DNA of 64,000 nucleotides, from contig NZ_VNHY01000001.1 of the NCBI RefSeq assembly GCF_008124865.1, positions 248,001 through 312,000 on the forward strand. The letters are read 5' to 3'. This document shows, piece after piece, positions 45,024 through 55,211 of this stretch. Each line of letters begins with the position of its first letter. Position 1 is the first letter of the stretch. This DNA is from Fodinibius salinus (GTDB lineage: Bacteria; Bacteroidota; Rhodothermia; Balneolales; Balneolaceae). Below the pieces are notes generated by a model. That model did no database searches. It was given only the letters and a program-made list of their open reading frames with translations, and had not been told where the DNA came from. Made by a program: the position numbers and the translations under genes.

Positions 45024-47459
45024 ATGACTCAACAGAAAATGATTCTGGATCTCTCAGAGATCAGTTTGGATATGGTAGGAGAAGTCGGTGGAAAAAATGC
45101 TTCACTCGGTGAAATGATCGGAAATTTATCGGATCGTGGTATTAACGTGCCTGACGGTTTTGCGGTTACAGTGCATGCCTATGATCGCTACATGGAAGCC
45201 AACGATCTCACTGAGCGAATTCAGTCATTAATTGATGATCTGAACGTGGATGATCTCGTCCAGTTGCGGAAAACAGGTACTGAAATCCGGCAAATAATTA
45301 TGGACGGGAATTTCCCCGACGACCTGTTGCAGACGATTGAAGATCGTTATGAAGAACTTTCGCTAGAATATGGCAAGGAGGCTACGGATGTAGCAGTTCG
45401 TTCGTCGGCTACCACCGAAGATTTACCTGATGCCTCTTTTGCCGGTCAGCAGGATTCTTTCCTTAATGTCCGCGGACATAATAATGTCATAAACTCTATT
45501 AAGGCATGTTTTGCATCACTCTTTACCGATCGTGCCATATCTTATCGGGAGTCGGCAGGGTTTAATCACATGGAGGCCAAACTTTCAGTGGCGGTCCAAA
45601 AAATGGCACGCTCTGATCTGGGCGCCTCCGGCGTTTCTTTTTCTATTGATCCTGAGAGTGGCTTCGACAATGCGGTAATTATTAATGGTACATTTGGATT
45701 AGGGGAACTGTTGGTGCAGGGAGAAATATCGCCCGACGAATTTATTGTGTTTAAACCTACCTTGGCCGAAGGAAAAGATGCCATTATTGAGAAAAAGCTG
45801 GGTAACAAAACACACAAGCTGGCTTATGGACATAAACCTAATGAGCTTACGAAGAAACTGAGCCTTGAAGAATCACAGCAAAAATCATTTTGTCTGACGG
45901 ATGAGCAAGCCCTGCAGCTTGCCCGTTGGGTAGTCGAAATAGAGGAGTACTATTCTGAGCGAAATGGTCGCTGGACTCCTGTAGATGTGGAATGGGCTTA
46001 TGATGGTCTTTCGGAAGAATTGTTCATTGTTCAGGCTAGGCCAGAGACCGTTCACGCGAATCAAAGTCCAGATACCCTAAAAGAATTTAATATAGCGGAT
46101 GACAATCGCCACGAGCGTCTTATCTTCGAAGGTATTGCCGTGGGAGACCGTATTGGGCTGGGTAAGGTTAATCTGATCCACACCCTGGACGGACGCGACG
46201 GCTCTGCTGATGAAGCTGATTTTGAAGAAGGACAAGTACTTGTTACCGAGATGACGGATCCCGACTGGGAGCCACTAATGAAAAAAGCATCAGCTATTAT
46301 CACTAACAAGGGAGGACGCACTTGCCACGCTGCTATTGTGGCACGTGAACTGGGCATTCCCGCCATTGTGGGCTCCGAACAGGCTACACATATTCTTAGT
46401 GACGAGCAAGAAGTTACTGTTTCATGTGCAGAGGGGAGTACCGGTAAAATTTATGAGGGACTCGTACAATATGAGGAAGTTGACCATCAGATTTCACAGT
46501 TGCCTCAAACAGAGACGCCCATCATGCTGAATGTAGCTTCCCCAGATATGGCCTTTAAATTTAGCAAGGTGCCTAATTCTGGTGTAGGATTGGCACGCGA
46601 AGAGTTTATCATCAATAATTATATTCACGCGCACCCGCTGGCCCTGTTGCATCACCGAGAAATTGGCGACGAAGAGCTGACGGAGCAGATTAATGAGATT
46701 ACCTATGCTTATGATGATGAAGCTGATTTCTTTATTAAAAAACTATCGTATGGTATTGCCCATATTGGTGCAGCTTTTTATCCCAACCGGGTAATTGTGC
46801 GCTTTTCAGATTTTAAATCCAATGAATATAGAAATCTCGTCGGCGGAAAATACTACGAGCCGGAAGAAGAAAACCCTATGATAGGTTGGCGGGGTGCTTC
46901 GCGCTACTACTCGGATAAATACAAAGAGGCCTTTGGTCTTGAGTGCGAAGCTATTAAGCGTGTACGCGATGTGTATGGGCTGACGAACGTTACTGTGATG
47001 ATCCCATTTTGTCGTACAGTCGAAGAGCTACAGAAGGTACTGGCAACTATGGAAGAGTTTGGTCTTAAACGTGGCGAGAATGGGTTGGAAGTGTATCTGA
47101 TGGCCGAAACGCCCTCAAATATTATGTTGGCTGATCAATTTGCCAAATACATTGACGGATTTTCGATAGGATCCAATGATCTTACGCAGCTTACACTCGG
47201 TCTCGATCGGGATTCGTCGCTCGTTTCACACATATATGATGAGCGCAATGATGCAGTTAAACGAATGATTTTATTGTTACTGGAAAAAGCAAAGGCCGCA
47301 GGCGTCAAAGTGGGAATCTGTGGTCAGGGGCCATCTGACTTTCCCGATTTTGCCGAGTTCTTGGTAGCCAACGGCATTGATACTATTTCTGTTACTCCGG
47401 ATTCTATGTTTAAAACGCTACATTCTATTAGTGAGCTGGAAGCATCGATGAAAGAATAA
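45024..47459 (+). CDS. ppsA: Phosphoenolpyruvate synthase
   Basis: Makes PEP from pyruvate and ATP (yielding AMP and phosphate) for gluconeogenesis. The 811 residues show an N-terminal ATP-grasp domain (VGGKNASLGEM, VAVRSSATTEDLPDASFAGQQDSFLN), the swivelling phosphohistidine domain with H435 in GGRTCHAAIVARELGIPAIVG, and the C-terminal PEP-binding barrel (GVGLAREEFIINNYIHAHP, LTLGLDRDSS, GICGQGPSDF). It is the normal length for PpsA rather than pyruvate phosphate dikinase. It pairs logically with pgk and citrate synthase in central carbon flow. A -7-like CATCTTTG lies at 44968-44975. Confidence 0.97.
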   Translation: MTQQKMILDLSEISLDMVGEVGGKNASLGEMIGNLSDRGINVPDGFAVTVHAYDRYMEANDLTERIQSLIDDLNVDDLVQLRKTGTEIRQIIMDGNFPDDLLQTIEDRYEELSLEYGKEATDVAVRSSATTEDLPDASFAGQQDSFLNVRGHNNVINSIKACFASLFTDRAISYRESAGFNHMEAKLSVAVQKMARSDLGASGVSFSIDPESGFDNAVIINGTFGLGELLVQGEISPDEFIVFKPTLAEGKDAIIEKKLGNKTHKLAYGHKPNELTKKLSLEESQQKSFCLTDEQALQLARWVVEIEEYYSERNGRWTPVDVEWAYDGLSEELFIVQARPETVHANQSPDTLKEFNIADDNRHERLIFEGIAVGDRIGLGKVNLIHTLDGRDGSADEADFEEGQVLVTEMTDPDWEPLMKKASAIITNKGGRTCHAAIVARELGIPAIVGSEQATHILSDEQEVTVSCAEGSTGKIYEGLVQYEEVDHQISQLPQTETPIMLNVASPDMAFKFSKVPNSGVGLAREEFIINNYIHAHPLALLHHREIGDEELTEQINEITYAYDDEADFFIKKLSYGIAHIGAAFYPNRVIVRFSDFKSNEYRNLVGGKYYEPEEENPMIGWRGASRYYSDKYKEAFGLECEAIKRVRDVYGLTNVTVMIPFCRTVEELQKVLATMEEFGLKRGENGLEVYLMAETPSNIMLADQFAKYIDGFSIGSNDLTQLTLGLDRDSSLVSHIYDERNDAVKRMILLLLEKAKAAGVKVGICGQGPSDFPDFAEFLVANGIDTISVTPDSMFKTLHSISELEASMKE

Positions 47460-47749
47460 TTATGGGAATGTCTGCGATCGTTAGTATTTAGTCTCAGTTC
47501 TCCTCAATAGGCGATACTGGCAGTCATAAGTTTTTTGCTGGGGGTGATTTATATTTCAGATTTGTTTCAATCCCATTACAATCATCCTACAAACGACCCT
47601 AAATTTTACTTATCTTTGGCAACTTAAATAGAACGCAGATAATGAGGAATAAGCTGATGGTCGCAGAAAAAATCTTCTGTGAAGTTTTTTTCAGTTTCAT
47701 TCGTGTTCTATTATCAGAGTTAACAATAACTAAGTTTAGCAGTAACTGA
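47460..47749. other. Intergenic region between ppsA and leuS
   Basis: Longest gap of the window, 290 bases. It holds the -7 box at 47611-47618 and no reading frame or strong hairpin that I can support. No T-box leader (which would control leuS in Firmicutes) is seen. Confidence 0.5.
47611..47618 (+). promoter_or_regulatory. -7 promoter box upstream of leuS
   Basis: TATCTTTG is an exact TAnnTTTG, about 130 bases before the leuS ATG. This implies a longer untranslated leader than for guaB or purB. Confidence 0.45.
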
Positions 47750-50335
47750 ATGAGCTCGTATAATCCCGATAAAATAGAATCAAAATGGCAGCAGTACTGG
47801 CAAAACAATAAGACATTTAAAACGCCGGAAAATCACGACAAGCCCAAATATTACGCCCTCGATATGTTTCCGTATCCCAGCGGTTCGGGGCTGCATGTGG
47901 GGCATCCGGAAGGATACACAGCTACTGATATTCTGGCTCGCTACAAACGGATGAATGGGTTTAATGTGCTACATCCCATCGGATGGGACGCCTTTGGACT
48001 GCCGGCAGAAAATTATGCCGTTAAAACGGGTACACATCCGCGGGAGACAACCAAAGAAAATATTAATCGATTTCGGGAACAGCTACAGTCGCTGGGCTTC
48101 AGTTACGACTGGGATCGCGAAGTTAATACTACCGATCCGGATTATTATAAATGGACACAATGGATCTTTCTCAAACTCTATGACAAAGGATTGGCCTACG
48201 AAGATGACGTACCCGTAAACTGGTGTCCCGAGCTCGGCACCGTATTGGCCAACGAAGAAGTGATCGACGGCAAAAGCGAAGTAGGAGGACATCCTGTCGT
48301 CAAGAAGCCGATGCGTCAGTGGGTATTGAAGATTACTGAATATGCGGATCGCCTTCTCGAAGGGCTTGAGGACCTCGATTGGCCCGAATCTACCAAGAAA
48401 ATGCAGCGAGACTGGATTGGAAAGTCCATTGGGGCTGATATCGATTTTGAGGTTGCTGGTTATGACCAAGATGTCCGCGTTTTTACCACGCGTCCCGATA
48501 CTATTTTCGGAGCTACCTATATGGTGCTGGCGCCCGAGCACGATCTTGTGGATACCATCACAACTGAAGATCAGAAAGAAGCCGTAGAGGAGTATCAGGA
48601 AGAAGCAGCACGAAAGTCTGATCTCGAGCGTACTGAACTCAGTGATGAAAAGAGTGGGGTATTTACCGGCGCCTATGCTATTAATCCGGTGAATGGCAAA
48701 GAAATTCCCATTTGGGTTGCGGATTATGTGTTGGCAACCTACGGTACGGGGGCGATTATGGCAGTGCCGGGGCAGGACGAGCGCGACTGGGAGTTTGCCG
48801 AAAAGTTTGACCTGGATATTATCCGTACGGTGCAGCCACCCGAAGATTTTGAGGGCAAGGCCTATACCGGCGAAGGGCAGGTGATAAACAGTGATTTTTT
48901 GAATGAATTGAATATAGAAGAAGCCAAAGAAACTATTATCGATTGGCTGGAAGAACATGATGCCGGTAAGGAAGCGGTTAATTACAAGCTCCGGGACTGG
49001 TTGTTTTCTCGTCAGCGGTATTGGGGCGAACCGTTCCCGATTATTCATGTGGATGGTGAACCCAAGCCACTGAGCGAAGATGATTTACCGCTCACACTAC
49101 CTGAAATGGATGATTTTGAACCCACTGATGATGGAAGTCCGCCATTAGCTAAAGCAACTGATTGGGTGAAGACGACTGATCCTGAAACAGGAAAGGAAGC
49201 TCGTCGTGAAACCAATACTATGCCGCAGTGGGCGGGCTCGTGCTGGTATTACCTGCGTTATTGTAGTCCTAATTTTGAGAATGGACCCGTGGATCCCGAA
49301 GAAGATGATTACTGGATGCCGGTGGATATGTACGTAGGCGGGGCCGAGCACAGCGTGTTGCACCTGTTATATGCACGATTTTGGCATAAGGTGTTGTACG
49401 ATTGTGGCGTAGTTTCTACGAAAGAGCCCTTCCAGCGACTGGTACACCAAGGCATGATCTTAGGTGAGATGGAATATACCGGCTATAAAAAAGACGGGGA
49501 ATGGATTTCATCAGACAAAGTTGATGATACTGATGGTTTGAGCCGGCAGAAACTGTCTAAGGATCAGGTAGAAAAGCAGGATGATTATTTTGTGTTACAG
49601 GGTACCGATATTCGCGTGGATGCCAAGGCACATAAGATGTCTAAGTCGCGTGGAAATGTCGTAAATCCGGATGATATTATTGATGAGTATGGCGCTGATT
49701 CCATGCGCTTGTACGAAATGTTTATGGGACCCTTAGAACAGGTGAAACCGTGGAGTACTGATGATGTAGATGGCGTATATCGCTTTTTAGGACGTGTTTG
49801 GCGGCTTATTGTAGATAAAGAAAGTGGTGAACTTAATAATTCTGTGACTGAGGCGGAGCCAACCAGCGAGCAGTTAAAAACACTGCATGAGTGCATCAAA
49901 AAGGTGACGAATGATGTAGAAGGGCTCGATTTTAACACTGCCATTTCGGCTATGATGATTTTCGTGAATGAAGCAAACAAATGGGAGGAACATCCCAAAG
50001 TAGTTCTCAACGACTTTGTGAAATTGCTGTCGCCTTTTGCTCCGCATATTGCGGAAGAACTTTGGCAAAGGCTGGGTCATGATGATAGTATTGCCTATGC
50101 CGATTGGCCGGAGTTTAACGAAGAATTTTTGATTTCTGACACTCAGTTGTATCCCATACAAGTGAATGGTAAAGTGCGAGGAGAAATTCATGTCCCGCGG
50201 GACAAAGCTACTGATAAGGAGCATGTTCTTGCCGAGGCCAAATCCGAAGAAAACGTACAAAAGTATCTGGAAAAAGGGGAGTTGGTAAAAGAAATCTTTG
50301 TACCCGAACGCATTGTAAATCTTGTGGTTAAATAA
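47750..50335 (+). CDS. leuS: Leucyl-tRNA synthetase
   Basis: Class I aminoacyl-tRNA synthetase that charges tRNA-Leu. The 861 residues contain the HIGH-type motif HVGH (H49-H52) in [20 protein letters not shown], the CP1 editing domain (about 225-420, with [19 protein letters not shown] and [16 protein letters not shown]), the KMSKS loop at 629-633, and an anticodon-binding and C-terminal domain. All key motifs are intact and the length is normal. Confidence 0.98.
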   Translation: MSSYNPDKIESKWQQYWQNNKTFKTPENHDKPKYYALDMFPYPSGSGLHVGHPEGYTATDILARYKRMNGFNVLHPIGWDAFGLPAENYAVKTGTHPRETTKENINRFREQLQSLGFSYDWDREVNTTDPDYYKWTQWIFLKLYDKGLAYEDDVPVNWCPELGTVLANEEVIDGKSEVGGHPVVKKPMRQWVLKITEYADRLLEGLEDLDWPESTKKMQRDWIGKSIGADIDFEVAGYDQDVRVFTTRPDTIFGATYMVLAPEHDLVDTITTEDQKEAVEEYQEEAARKSDLERTELSDEKSGVFTGAYAINPVNGKEIPIWVADYVLATYGTGAIMAVPGQDERDWEFAEKFDLDIIRTVQPPEDFEGKAYTGEGQVINSDFLNELNIEEAKETIIDWLEEHDAGKEAVNYKLRDWLFSRQRYWGEPFPIIHVDGEPKPLSEDDLPLTLPEMDDFEPTDDGSPPLAKATDWVKTTDPETGKEARRETNTMPQWAGSCWYYLRYCSPNFENGPVDPEEDDYWMPVDMYVGGAEHSVLHLLYARFWHKVLYDCGVVSTKEPFQRLVHQGMILGEMEYTGYKKDGEWISSDKVDDTDGLSRQKLSKDQVEKQDDYFVLQGTDIRVDAKAHKMSKSRGNVVNPDDIIDEYGADSMRLYEMFMGPLEQVKPWSTDDVDGVYRFLGRVWRLIVDKESGELNNSVTEAEPTSEQLKTLHECIKKVTNDVEGLDFNTAISAMMIFVNEANKWEEHPKVVLNDFVKLLSPFAPHIAEELWQRLGHDDSIAYADWPEFNEEFLISDTQLYPIQVNGKVRGEIHVPRDKATDKEHVLAEAKSEENVQKYLEKGELVKEIFVPERIVNLVVK

Positions 50336-50461
50336 ATAATCATTAAACAATGTCATTCTGAATCTCCCAAAATTAGAGCCTTGTTCAAGTGTTAGAGGGT
50401 ACTTTATTTTCCTCTTTAATGCAGAATTGCTTTTTTCAAGAAAATAAACTGTAACAATTTT

Positions 50462-51418
50462 TTGCCCATGGTGTATTCCATATTAATTTTATTCATCGGG
50501 TTGCTGCTTGTAGTTTATTTTTCCGAAAAGCTGGTTGAATCAACAGTTGGCACTTCTATGGGGTTTGGTATATCCGCTTTTCTCATCAGCGTGATATTTA
50601 TTGGGTTTGATCCCGAGAATTTGGGTCTGGGTGCTGTGGCATCATACCATGATGTTACCGGTATTGCGATTGGTACTATTATCGGTTCTGCAATGGTTGC
50701 TATTGCACTGGCGCTGGGTATTACAGCTATTATTGTGCCGCTAAAATTTGATGAAGTTCCTGCGCAGATTCCCATTGTACAAGTAGGGGCGGTCATTTTA
50801 TTCGGGATTCTCAGCTTTGATGGAATGGTATCACGCATCGACGGTGCACTATTGCTGGCGGCCTACGGTGGTATTGTTTGGTATCTGATTGATCTCAGTA
50901 AAAGAGGATTAGATATCAGGGCAGCAGGAGAAGTAGCTGAGGAGCTGGAAGAGGGTAGGGGATTTAGCCGTTGGCAGGCACTGGCACTATTGGTTGTATC
51001 GCTGGTCGCCATCCTGATTGGCAGTGAGATGATTATATCCTCATCTAAGGAAATAATGGCAGGTCTGGGGATTTCGGATACGGTGTTTGGGATTACGATT
51101 TTGGCCCTGTTAGTAAGTATAGAAGAACTGGCCCGCGAGCTGCCGGCAGCTTTAAAGGGACGTCCCGATATAACAGTGGGCAATGTAGTAGGATCAGTAC
51201 TGGCTTTTTTTCTTTTCAATACCGGGATCATTGCTCTTGTCAATCCCATCCCCATTAGTGCAGAAGTGTTTAACTTTTACCTGCCCATAAGTTTAGCTGC
51301 GGTATTGTTTATTACTTCACTGATGATTCGCAAATCTATTCCACGGTGGGCGGGTGCACTGTTAGTATTAACCTACATAGGATTTTTTAGCTGGGGATTT
51401 TGGGATATGATACTTTGA
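50462..51418 (+). CDS. Na+/Ca2+ exchanger-family membrane protein
   Basis: A 318-residue inner-membrane antiporter of the CaCA family, with about ten helices in two homologous halves. The two alpha repeats are visible: SVIFIGFDPENLGLGAVASYHDVTGIAIGTIIGSA and LLVSIEELARELPAALKGRPDITVGNVVGSVLAFFLFNTG, with acidic residues at the ion sites. It could exchange Ca2+ or other cations for Na+ or H+. The frame opens with TTG (50462); the ATG at 50468 (MVYSILILF) is an equally good or better start. It stands alone, 126 bases after leuS. Confidence 0.88.
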   Translation: MPMVYSILILFIGLLLVVYFSEKLVESTVGTSMGFGISAFLISVIFIGFDPENLGLGAVASYHDVTGIAIGTIIGSAMVAIALALGITAIIVPLKFDEVPAQIPIVQVGAVILFGILSFDGMVSRIDGALLLAAYGGIVWYLIDLSKRGLDIRAAGEVAEELEEGRGFSRWQALALLVVSLVAILIGSEMIISSSKEIMAGLGISDTVFGITILALLVSIEELARELPAALKGRPDITVGNVVGSVLAFFLFNTGIIALVNPIPISAEVFNFYLPISLAAVLFITSLMIRKSIPRWAGALLVLTYIGFFSWGFWDMIL

Positions 51419-51459
51419 TTTTTTACCACACTCTTTTAATCGTTCGCGGTTGAAATTTT

Positions 51460-52920
51460 TTAAAGCATATCCTTACTAGATACAATTTCTTGAAAGAAAT
51501 TGATGTCTTCTTTATTATCTAGGATAGATGGCAATTTTCCCTGAGCATTGAGCTTGCCGTTTTGCTTTAGCCACTGATTGATCTGCTGTTGAGATATTTG
51601 ATGCACTTCCGGCATATCTAGTGCATCACTTTCTCTGCGGATGGCATAGTGCCGATTCATCGATTGTAGCTTCTTATCAATGTGTTTAGCCAATTGTGTC
51701 AGTCTCTTCGAAGCGTTGTTGCCCTTTACCTGTACAAACCATTGGTGTTTAGGGATTGACTGTGCATCAACTAACAATGAACCTACAGTAAAAGTACCTG
51801 CCTCGATATTGAGATGAGACGAGGCTTGTTGCAGGGCGCGATCTAATTCATAGGCGTGTATCGCTTCCCCATAATCATCAAGAATGCTGCTTACTCGGCC
51901 CATTACCTGAATACGTGGAGGATTTGTTTGAGTGAAGCGGATAATATCATTCAATGGGTAGCGCCACAATCCGGCACTGGTGGTAACGAGCATAGCATAA
52001 GGCGTGTCGATTTCAACTTGCCAAAGGGGTACTGCCTTTTGAATAAAGGCTGAATCTTCATCGGGTAGTGGATTAGGAATAAACTCATAGAAGATGTTAT
52101 TGTCGATGACCAGCTTCATGTCAGAGCGTTGCAGATCATCGGTAAAAGCAAAATAACCCTCTGAAGCACCGTATGTTTCAATAAAATCGACGTCGGTATC
52201 TCCAATTAAAAGCTGCAGCTGATTGTGATAGTGAGCCAGTTTAACGCCTCCACAAACAAGCAGCTGTAAGTTTGGCCAGACCTGCCGGATATCTTGAGCT
52301 CCGGTTTGTTCAAGTACCCGCTGAAAGATGGTTAGTATCCAGCTTGGTGCGGCCGTTATGACCCTAAGATCACTGTTTATAGATTTTTGTACGGCATAAT
52401 CAATCTTTTTGTCGAAGGAGAGGCCAATTAATTCATCAACAGAAATAAGCTGAAACGCCGAAAGCCACCACGGTGTTTTTCGGGCAGTGAAGGAGCTTAT
52501 CTCTCCGATTTCCATATCTCCCTTTTGTTCATTATTGCCCGGCAGGCTCAGATGTTTACCCCAGAGATTAAAAATATTGGGTCGCTGTTTGAGATAGCTT
52601 TGCACCACATTCCGCATAAACTGTTGATCTGCGTCCAGCCGTTTGTTAGTGAGGGGTAGATGTTTACCGGCTCCAGAAGTACCCGCAGAGACAGCAAATT
52701 TATTGACAGCGCCGGGCCAGAGCAGGTCTTTGGCGCCTTTCTTAAGTCGGGTAATCTGGTCAGTGATATTATTATACGAAGAGATAGGTACTTCCCGACG
52801 AAACTCCTCGTACTGCTTTAGCTGTTCAAAGTTGTGGTTTTTGCCGAACTCAGTTACAGCGGCGTCATGTATAAGTTTAAGGAGTTCATTCTCTTGTTTG
52901 GTACGAATACTCAATGGCAA
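51460..52920 (-). CDS. GH3 auxin-responsive-promoter family acyl-adenylate enzyme
   Basis: A 486-residue adenylate-forming enzyme of the GH3 fold, whose plant relatives join amino acids to acyl hormones. Seen: KFAVSAGTSGAGKHLPLT (nucleotide loop), VDFIETYGASEGYFAFTDD and DIIRFTQTNPPRIQVMGRV. Bacterial partners are unknown. The start is TTG, with an in-frame stop three codons upstream and no ATG available. Compared with what I recall of bacterial members, about 25-30 N-terminal residues are missing. Its -7 box (52948-52955) overlaps the end of the gltA terminator. If the start or frame is wrong, the N-terminus could differ. Confidence 0.85.
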   Translation of the reverse strand: MPLSIRTKQENELLKLIHDAAVTEFGKNHNFEQLKQYEEFRREVPISSYNNITDQITRLKKGAKDLLWPGAVNKFAVSAGTSGAGKHLPLTNKRLDADQQFMRNVVQSYLKQRPNIFNLWGKHLSLPGNNEQKGDMEIGEISSFTARKTPWWLSAFQLISVDELIGLSFDKKIDYAVQKSINSDLRVITAAPSWILTIFQRVLEQTGAQDIRQVWPNLQLLVCGGVKLAHYHNQLQLLIGDTDVDFIETYGASEGYFAFTDDLQRSDMKLVIDNNIFYEFIPNPLPDEDSAFIQKAVPLWQVEIDTPYAMLVTTSAGLWRYPLNDIIRFTQTNPPRIQVMGRVSSILDDYGEAIHAYELDRALQQASSHLNIEAGTFTVGSLLVDAQSIPKHQWFVQVKGNNASKRLTQLAKHIDKKLQSMNRHYAIRRESDALDMPEVHQISQQQINQWLKQNGKLNAQGKLPSILDNKEDINFFQEIVSSKDML

Positions 52921-52947
52921 GTAATATTAGAATCAAAAGTTATGACC

Positions 52948-52955
52948 CAAATATA
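52948..52955 (-). promoter_or_regulatory. -7 box of the GH3-family gene inside the gltA terminator tail
   Basis: On the minus strand TATATTTG (52955-52948) fits TAnnTTTG exactly, and lies at the end of the T run of the gltA terminator. It predicts a transcript start near 52942, about 22 bases before the TTG start of the GH3-family gene. Confidence 0.4.
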
Positions 52956-52982
52956 AAAAAGCCCCGAAATAATTCGGGGCTT
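52954..52982 (-). terminator. Rho-independent terminator of gltA
   Basis: On the minus strand AAGCCCCGAA (52982-52973) and TTCGGGGCTT (52968-52959) form a perfect 10-base stem around a 4-base loop, followed by a run of T. A strong intrinsic terminator, 24 bases after the gltA stop. Confidence 0.85.
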
Positions 52983-53006
52983 GGACAAAAATGAATAACA
53001 AAAATA

Positions 53007-54170
53007 TTATCGTTCCTCAAGAGGTACCCAATCGCGGTGTTTGTCACCAATAAACAGGGCACGGGGACGAACAAGGCGGTTATTTTCAGCCTGTTCAATG
53101 TAGTGGCCCGTCCATCCGGAAACGCGACTCATTGAGAATATACAGGTAAATAAATCAGGTTTAATACCCATGGAGTAATAAACAGTAGCCGAGAAGAAAT
53201 CTACATTGGGATCAATATCCTTCTCATCTTTCATAGTTCTTAAGATAGCCTCTGACCATTTATTGAGCTCTTTATGGCCTGTTTCTTCGGAAAGCTTTTT
53301 GGACATGCTGCGCAAGATACGTGCCCGTGGGTCCATGGTTTTATATACCCGGTGACCAAATCCCATAACTTTTTCTTTGCGTTCCAGCCGTCCTTTGACG
53401 TATTCAACAGGGTCAGCATCTTTCTCATCAATATCCAGCAGCATATTCATAACCTGCTGATTGGCTCCGCCATGTAACGGACCTTTGAGAGCGCCGATAG
53501 CTCCAGTAACGGAAGAATACATATCAGATTCAGTAGAGCAAATCGCGCGGTTGGTGAAGGTAGAGGCATTCATGCCGTGCTCTGCGTGTAAGATCAGGCA
53601 AAGATCCATGGTTTTTTCAGCCTGCTCTCCGGGTTCCTCATCATTGAGCATATATAAAAAGTTGTAAGCTGTACTTTTTTCATCAAGAGGCTCAACAATA
53701 TTTTTATCATTACGGCTACGATCAAAGGCGGCAATGATAGTAGGCATTTTTGCAGTGATGGAAATGGCTTTATTAATGCGAAACTCCTCACTGCTATCTG
53801 CTTGTACTTCATGAAAATCACCAAGCATAGAAATAGCCGTTCTGAGAACAGCCATGGGTTCGGCATTTTTGGAGGTGCTTTTTAAGTAGGTAAGTACCGG
53901 TTCTGGCAGTGAACGGCTATTCTGCAGTTTTGTATTAAGCTCATCCAGTTCTGATTGGTTAGGCAGCCGATCATTCCAGAGTAAAAAACATACCTCCTCG
54001 AAGCTGGCTTTTTCAGCCAGTGTATCAATGTCGTATCCGGCATAGATTAGTTCGCCCTTTTGTCCGTCGATAAAACTTTTATTGGTAGTAAAGGCTACAA
54101 TGCCAGCGAGTCCCTTGTTGATATGTGGATATTCATCTAAGTTAATATCTGTATTTACATTCTCAGCCAT
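53007..54170 (-). CDS. gltA: Citrate synthase
   Basis: Condenses acetyl-CoA and oxaloacetate to citrate, the entry step of the TCA cycle. The 387 residues match the short form of bacterial citrate/2-methylcitrate synthases: GLAGIVAFTTNKSFIDGQKGELIYAGYDI at the N-terminus, the first His region LCLILHAEHGMNASTFTNRA, GPLHGGANQQVMNML, and KVMGFGHRVYKTMDPRARIL. The conserved Asp region is near PNVDFFSATVYYSMGI. Short forms cannot be split from 2-methylcitrate synthase by sequence alone, but there are no prpB or prpD neighbours. A strong terminator follows. Confidence 0.95.
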   Translation of the reverse strand: MAENVNTDINLDEYPHINKGLAGIVAFTTNKSFIDGQKGELIYAGYDIDTLAEKASFEEVCFLLWNDRLPNQSELDELNTKLQNSRSLPEPVLTYLKSTSKNAEPMAVLRTAISMLGDFHEVQADSSEEFRINKAISITAKMPTIIAAFDRSRNDKNIVEPLDEKSTAYNFLYMLNDEEPGEQAEKTMDLCLILHAEHGMNASTFTNRAICSTESDMYSSVTGAIGALKGPLHGGANQQVMNMLLDIDEKDADPVEYVKGRLERKEKVMGFGHRVYKTMDPRARILRSMSKKLSEETGHKELNKWSEAILRTMKDEKDIDPNVDFFSATVYYSMGIKPDLFTCIFSMSRVSGWTGHYIEQAENNRLVRPRALFIGDKHRDWVPLEER

Positions 54171-54349
54171 TCTGTACTCCGAAATTTAGATTGGATAAAA
54201 CAATTCATGGGTTTAAATATAATCTATAGCGATAAAAAAATCAGCTTTTGATTTAAAGTTATTTCCCTTTCACTGATTGTGAAACTATGTAACGTAGATT
54301 AGGTTAACAGCGTTTACTTTAATTAAAAAAAGTTCTGTTGTGTTGTTGA

Positions 54350-55129
54350 TTATTTGGAGTGATTTTTGGCAGTATTCCAGTGGTCGTCCATCTCTTCGAG
54401 GGTAGCGTCAGAAATGCTTTTCCCTTGGTCATTAAGCTGTTCTTCAATAAATTGGAATCGCTGAATAAATTTTCTATTAGTTTGGCGTAGGCTGTCTTCG
54501 GCATTTAGGTCAAAAAAGCGTCCCGCATTAACCAGTGAAAAAAGTAGGTCTCCAAATTCTTTTTGGGTTTGCTTTTGATCTCCTTCTTCAAGGGCATCGC
54601 GGAGTTCTTGCAGTTCTTCTTCCAGCTTATCCCATACTTGGTTAAACTCAGGCCAATCAAAACCTACATTAGCGGCTTTTTCCTGCATCCGCTGGGCGCG
54701 AATAAGGCCAGGCAGTTGCTTGGGAATACCGTCAAGAATCGACTCTTTCCCTTCCTTAAGTTTGATATTTTCCCAGTTTTCTGCCACCTGTTCTTCGTCT
54801 TCGGCTTCTTTATCACCAAATACATGCGGGTGTCGCCGGATCAATTTTTCCTGGATAGAATAGATAACATCATCAATTGTGAAAGTGTCCGACTCATCAG
54901 CCATCCGGCTGTGGAAGACCACGTGCAGTAGTACATCACCGAGCTCTTTTTTGAGGTCATTAAAATCGCCGGTGTCAATAGCCTCAACGGCCTCATATGC
55001 TTCTTCAATCAGATTATCCTTAATACTTTCGTGAGTTTGTTTGCGATCCCATGGACATTCTTTGCGCAGGATCTGTACTATATCAACTAGATCTTTAAAT
55101 TCTTTTGTCGGTGTTCTGCTCTTAGCCAT
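54350..55129 (-). CDS. mazG: Nucleoside triphosphate pyrophosphohydrolase MazG
   Basis: Hydrolyses (d)NTPs to NMP and pyrophosphate, a house-cleaning function. The 259 residues carry two MazG-like modules. The first (IVQILRKECPWDRKQTHESIKDNLIEEAYEAVEAI...FNDLKKELGDVLLHVVFHSRMA) has the EExxE and ExxD metal motifs. The second (FNQVWDKLEEELQELRDALEEG...KEFGDLLFSLVNAGRFF) repeats them. The length matches E. coli MazG. It stands alone, 179 bases upstream of gltA on the same strand. Confidence 0.95.
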   Translation of the reverse strand: MAKSRTPTKEFKDLVDIVQILRKECPWDRKQTHESIKDNLIEEAYEAVEAIDTGDFNDLKKELGDVLLHVVFHSRMADESDTFTIDDVIYSIQEKLIRRHPHVFGDKEAEDEEQVAENWENIKLKEGKESILDGIPKQLPGLIRAQRMQEKAANVGFDWPEFNQVWDKLEEELQELRDALEEGDQKQTQKEFGDLLFSLVNAGRFFDLNAEDSLRQTNRKFIQRFQFIEEQLNDQGKSISDATLEEMDDHWNTAKNHSK

Positions 55130-55211
55130 ATTGAATTAAAGATGAAAATTAGGAATTGAGAGTTTTGCTCACTGTTTATTTTAGACTGTTATTGCTAACT
55201 GAGAATCACTT

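Noticed and set aside
47460-47749. T-box or other riboswitch in front of leuS
   Set aside because: No T-box motif or stable leader fold is visible; the group normally lacks this control.
48083-49048. 321-residue open frame antisense to leuS
   Set aside because: It lies wholly opposite the CP1 editing region of an intact leuS, has no recognisable domain, and is a by-product of leuS codon usage.
50345-50372. GTCATTCTGAATCTC after leuS as a second copy of the pgk-side palindrome
   Set aside because: Only a partial match to one arm, with no returning arm nearby.
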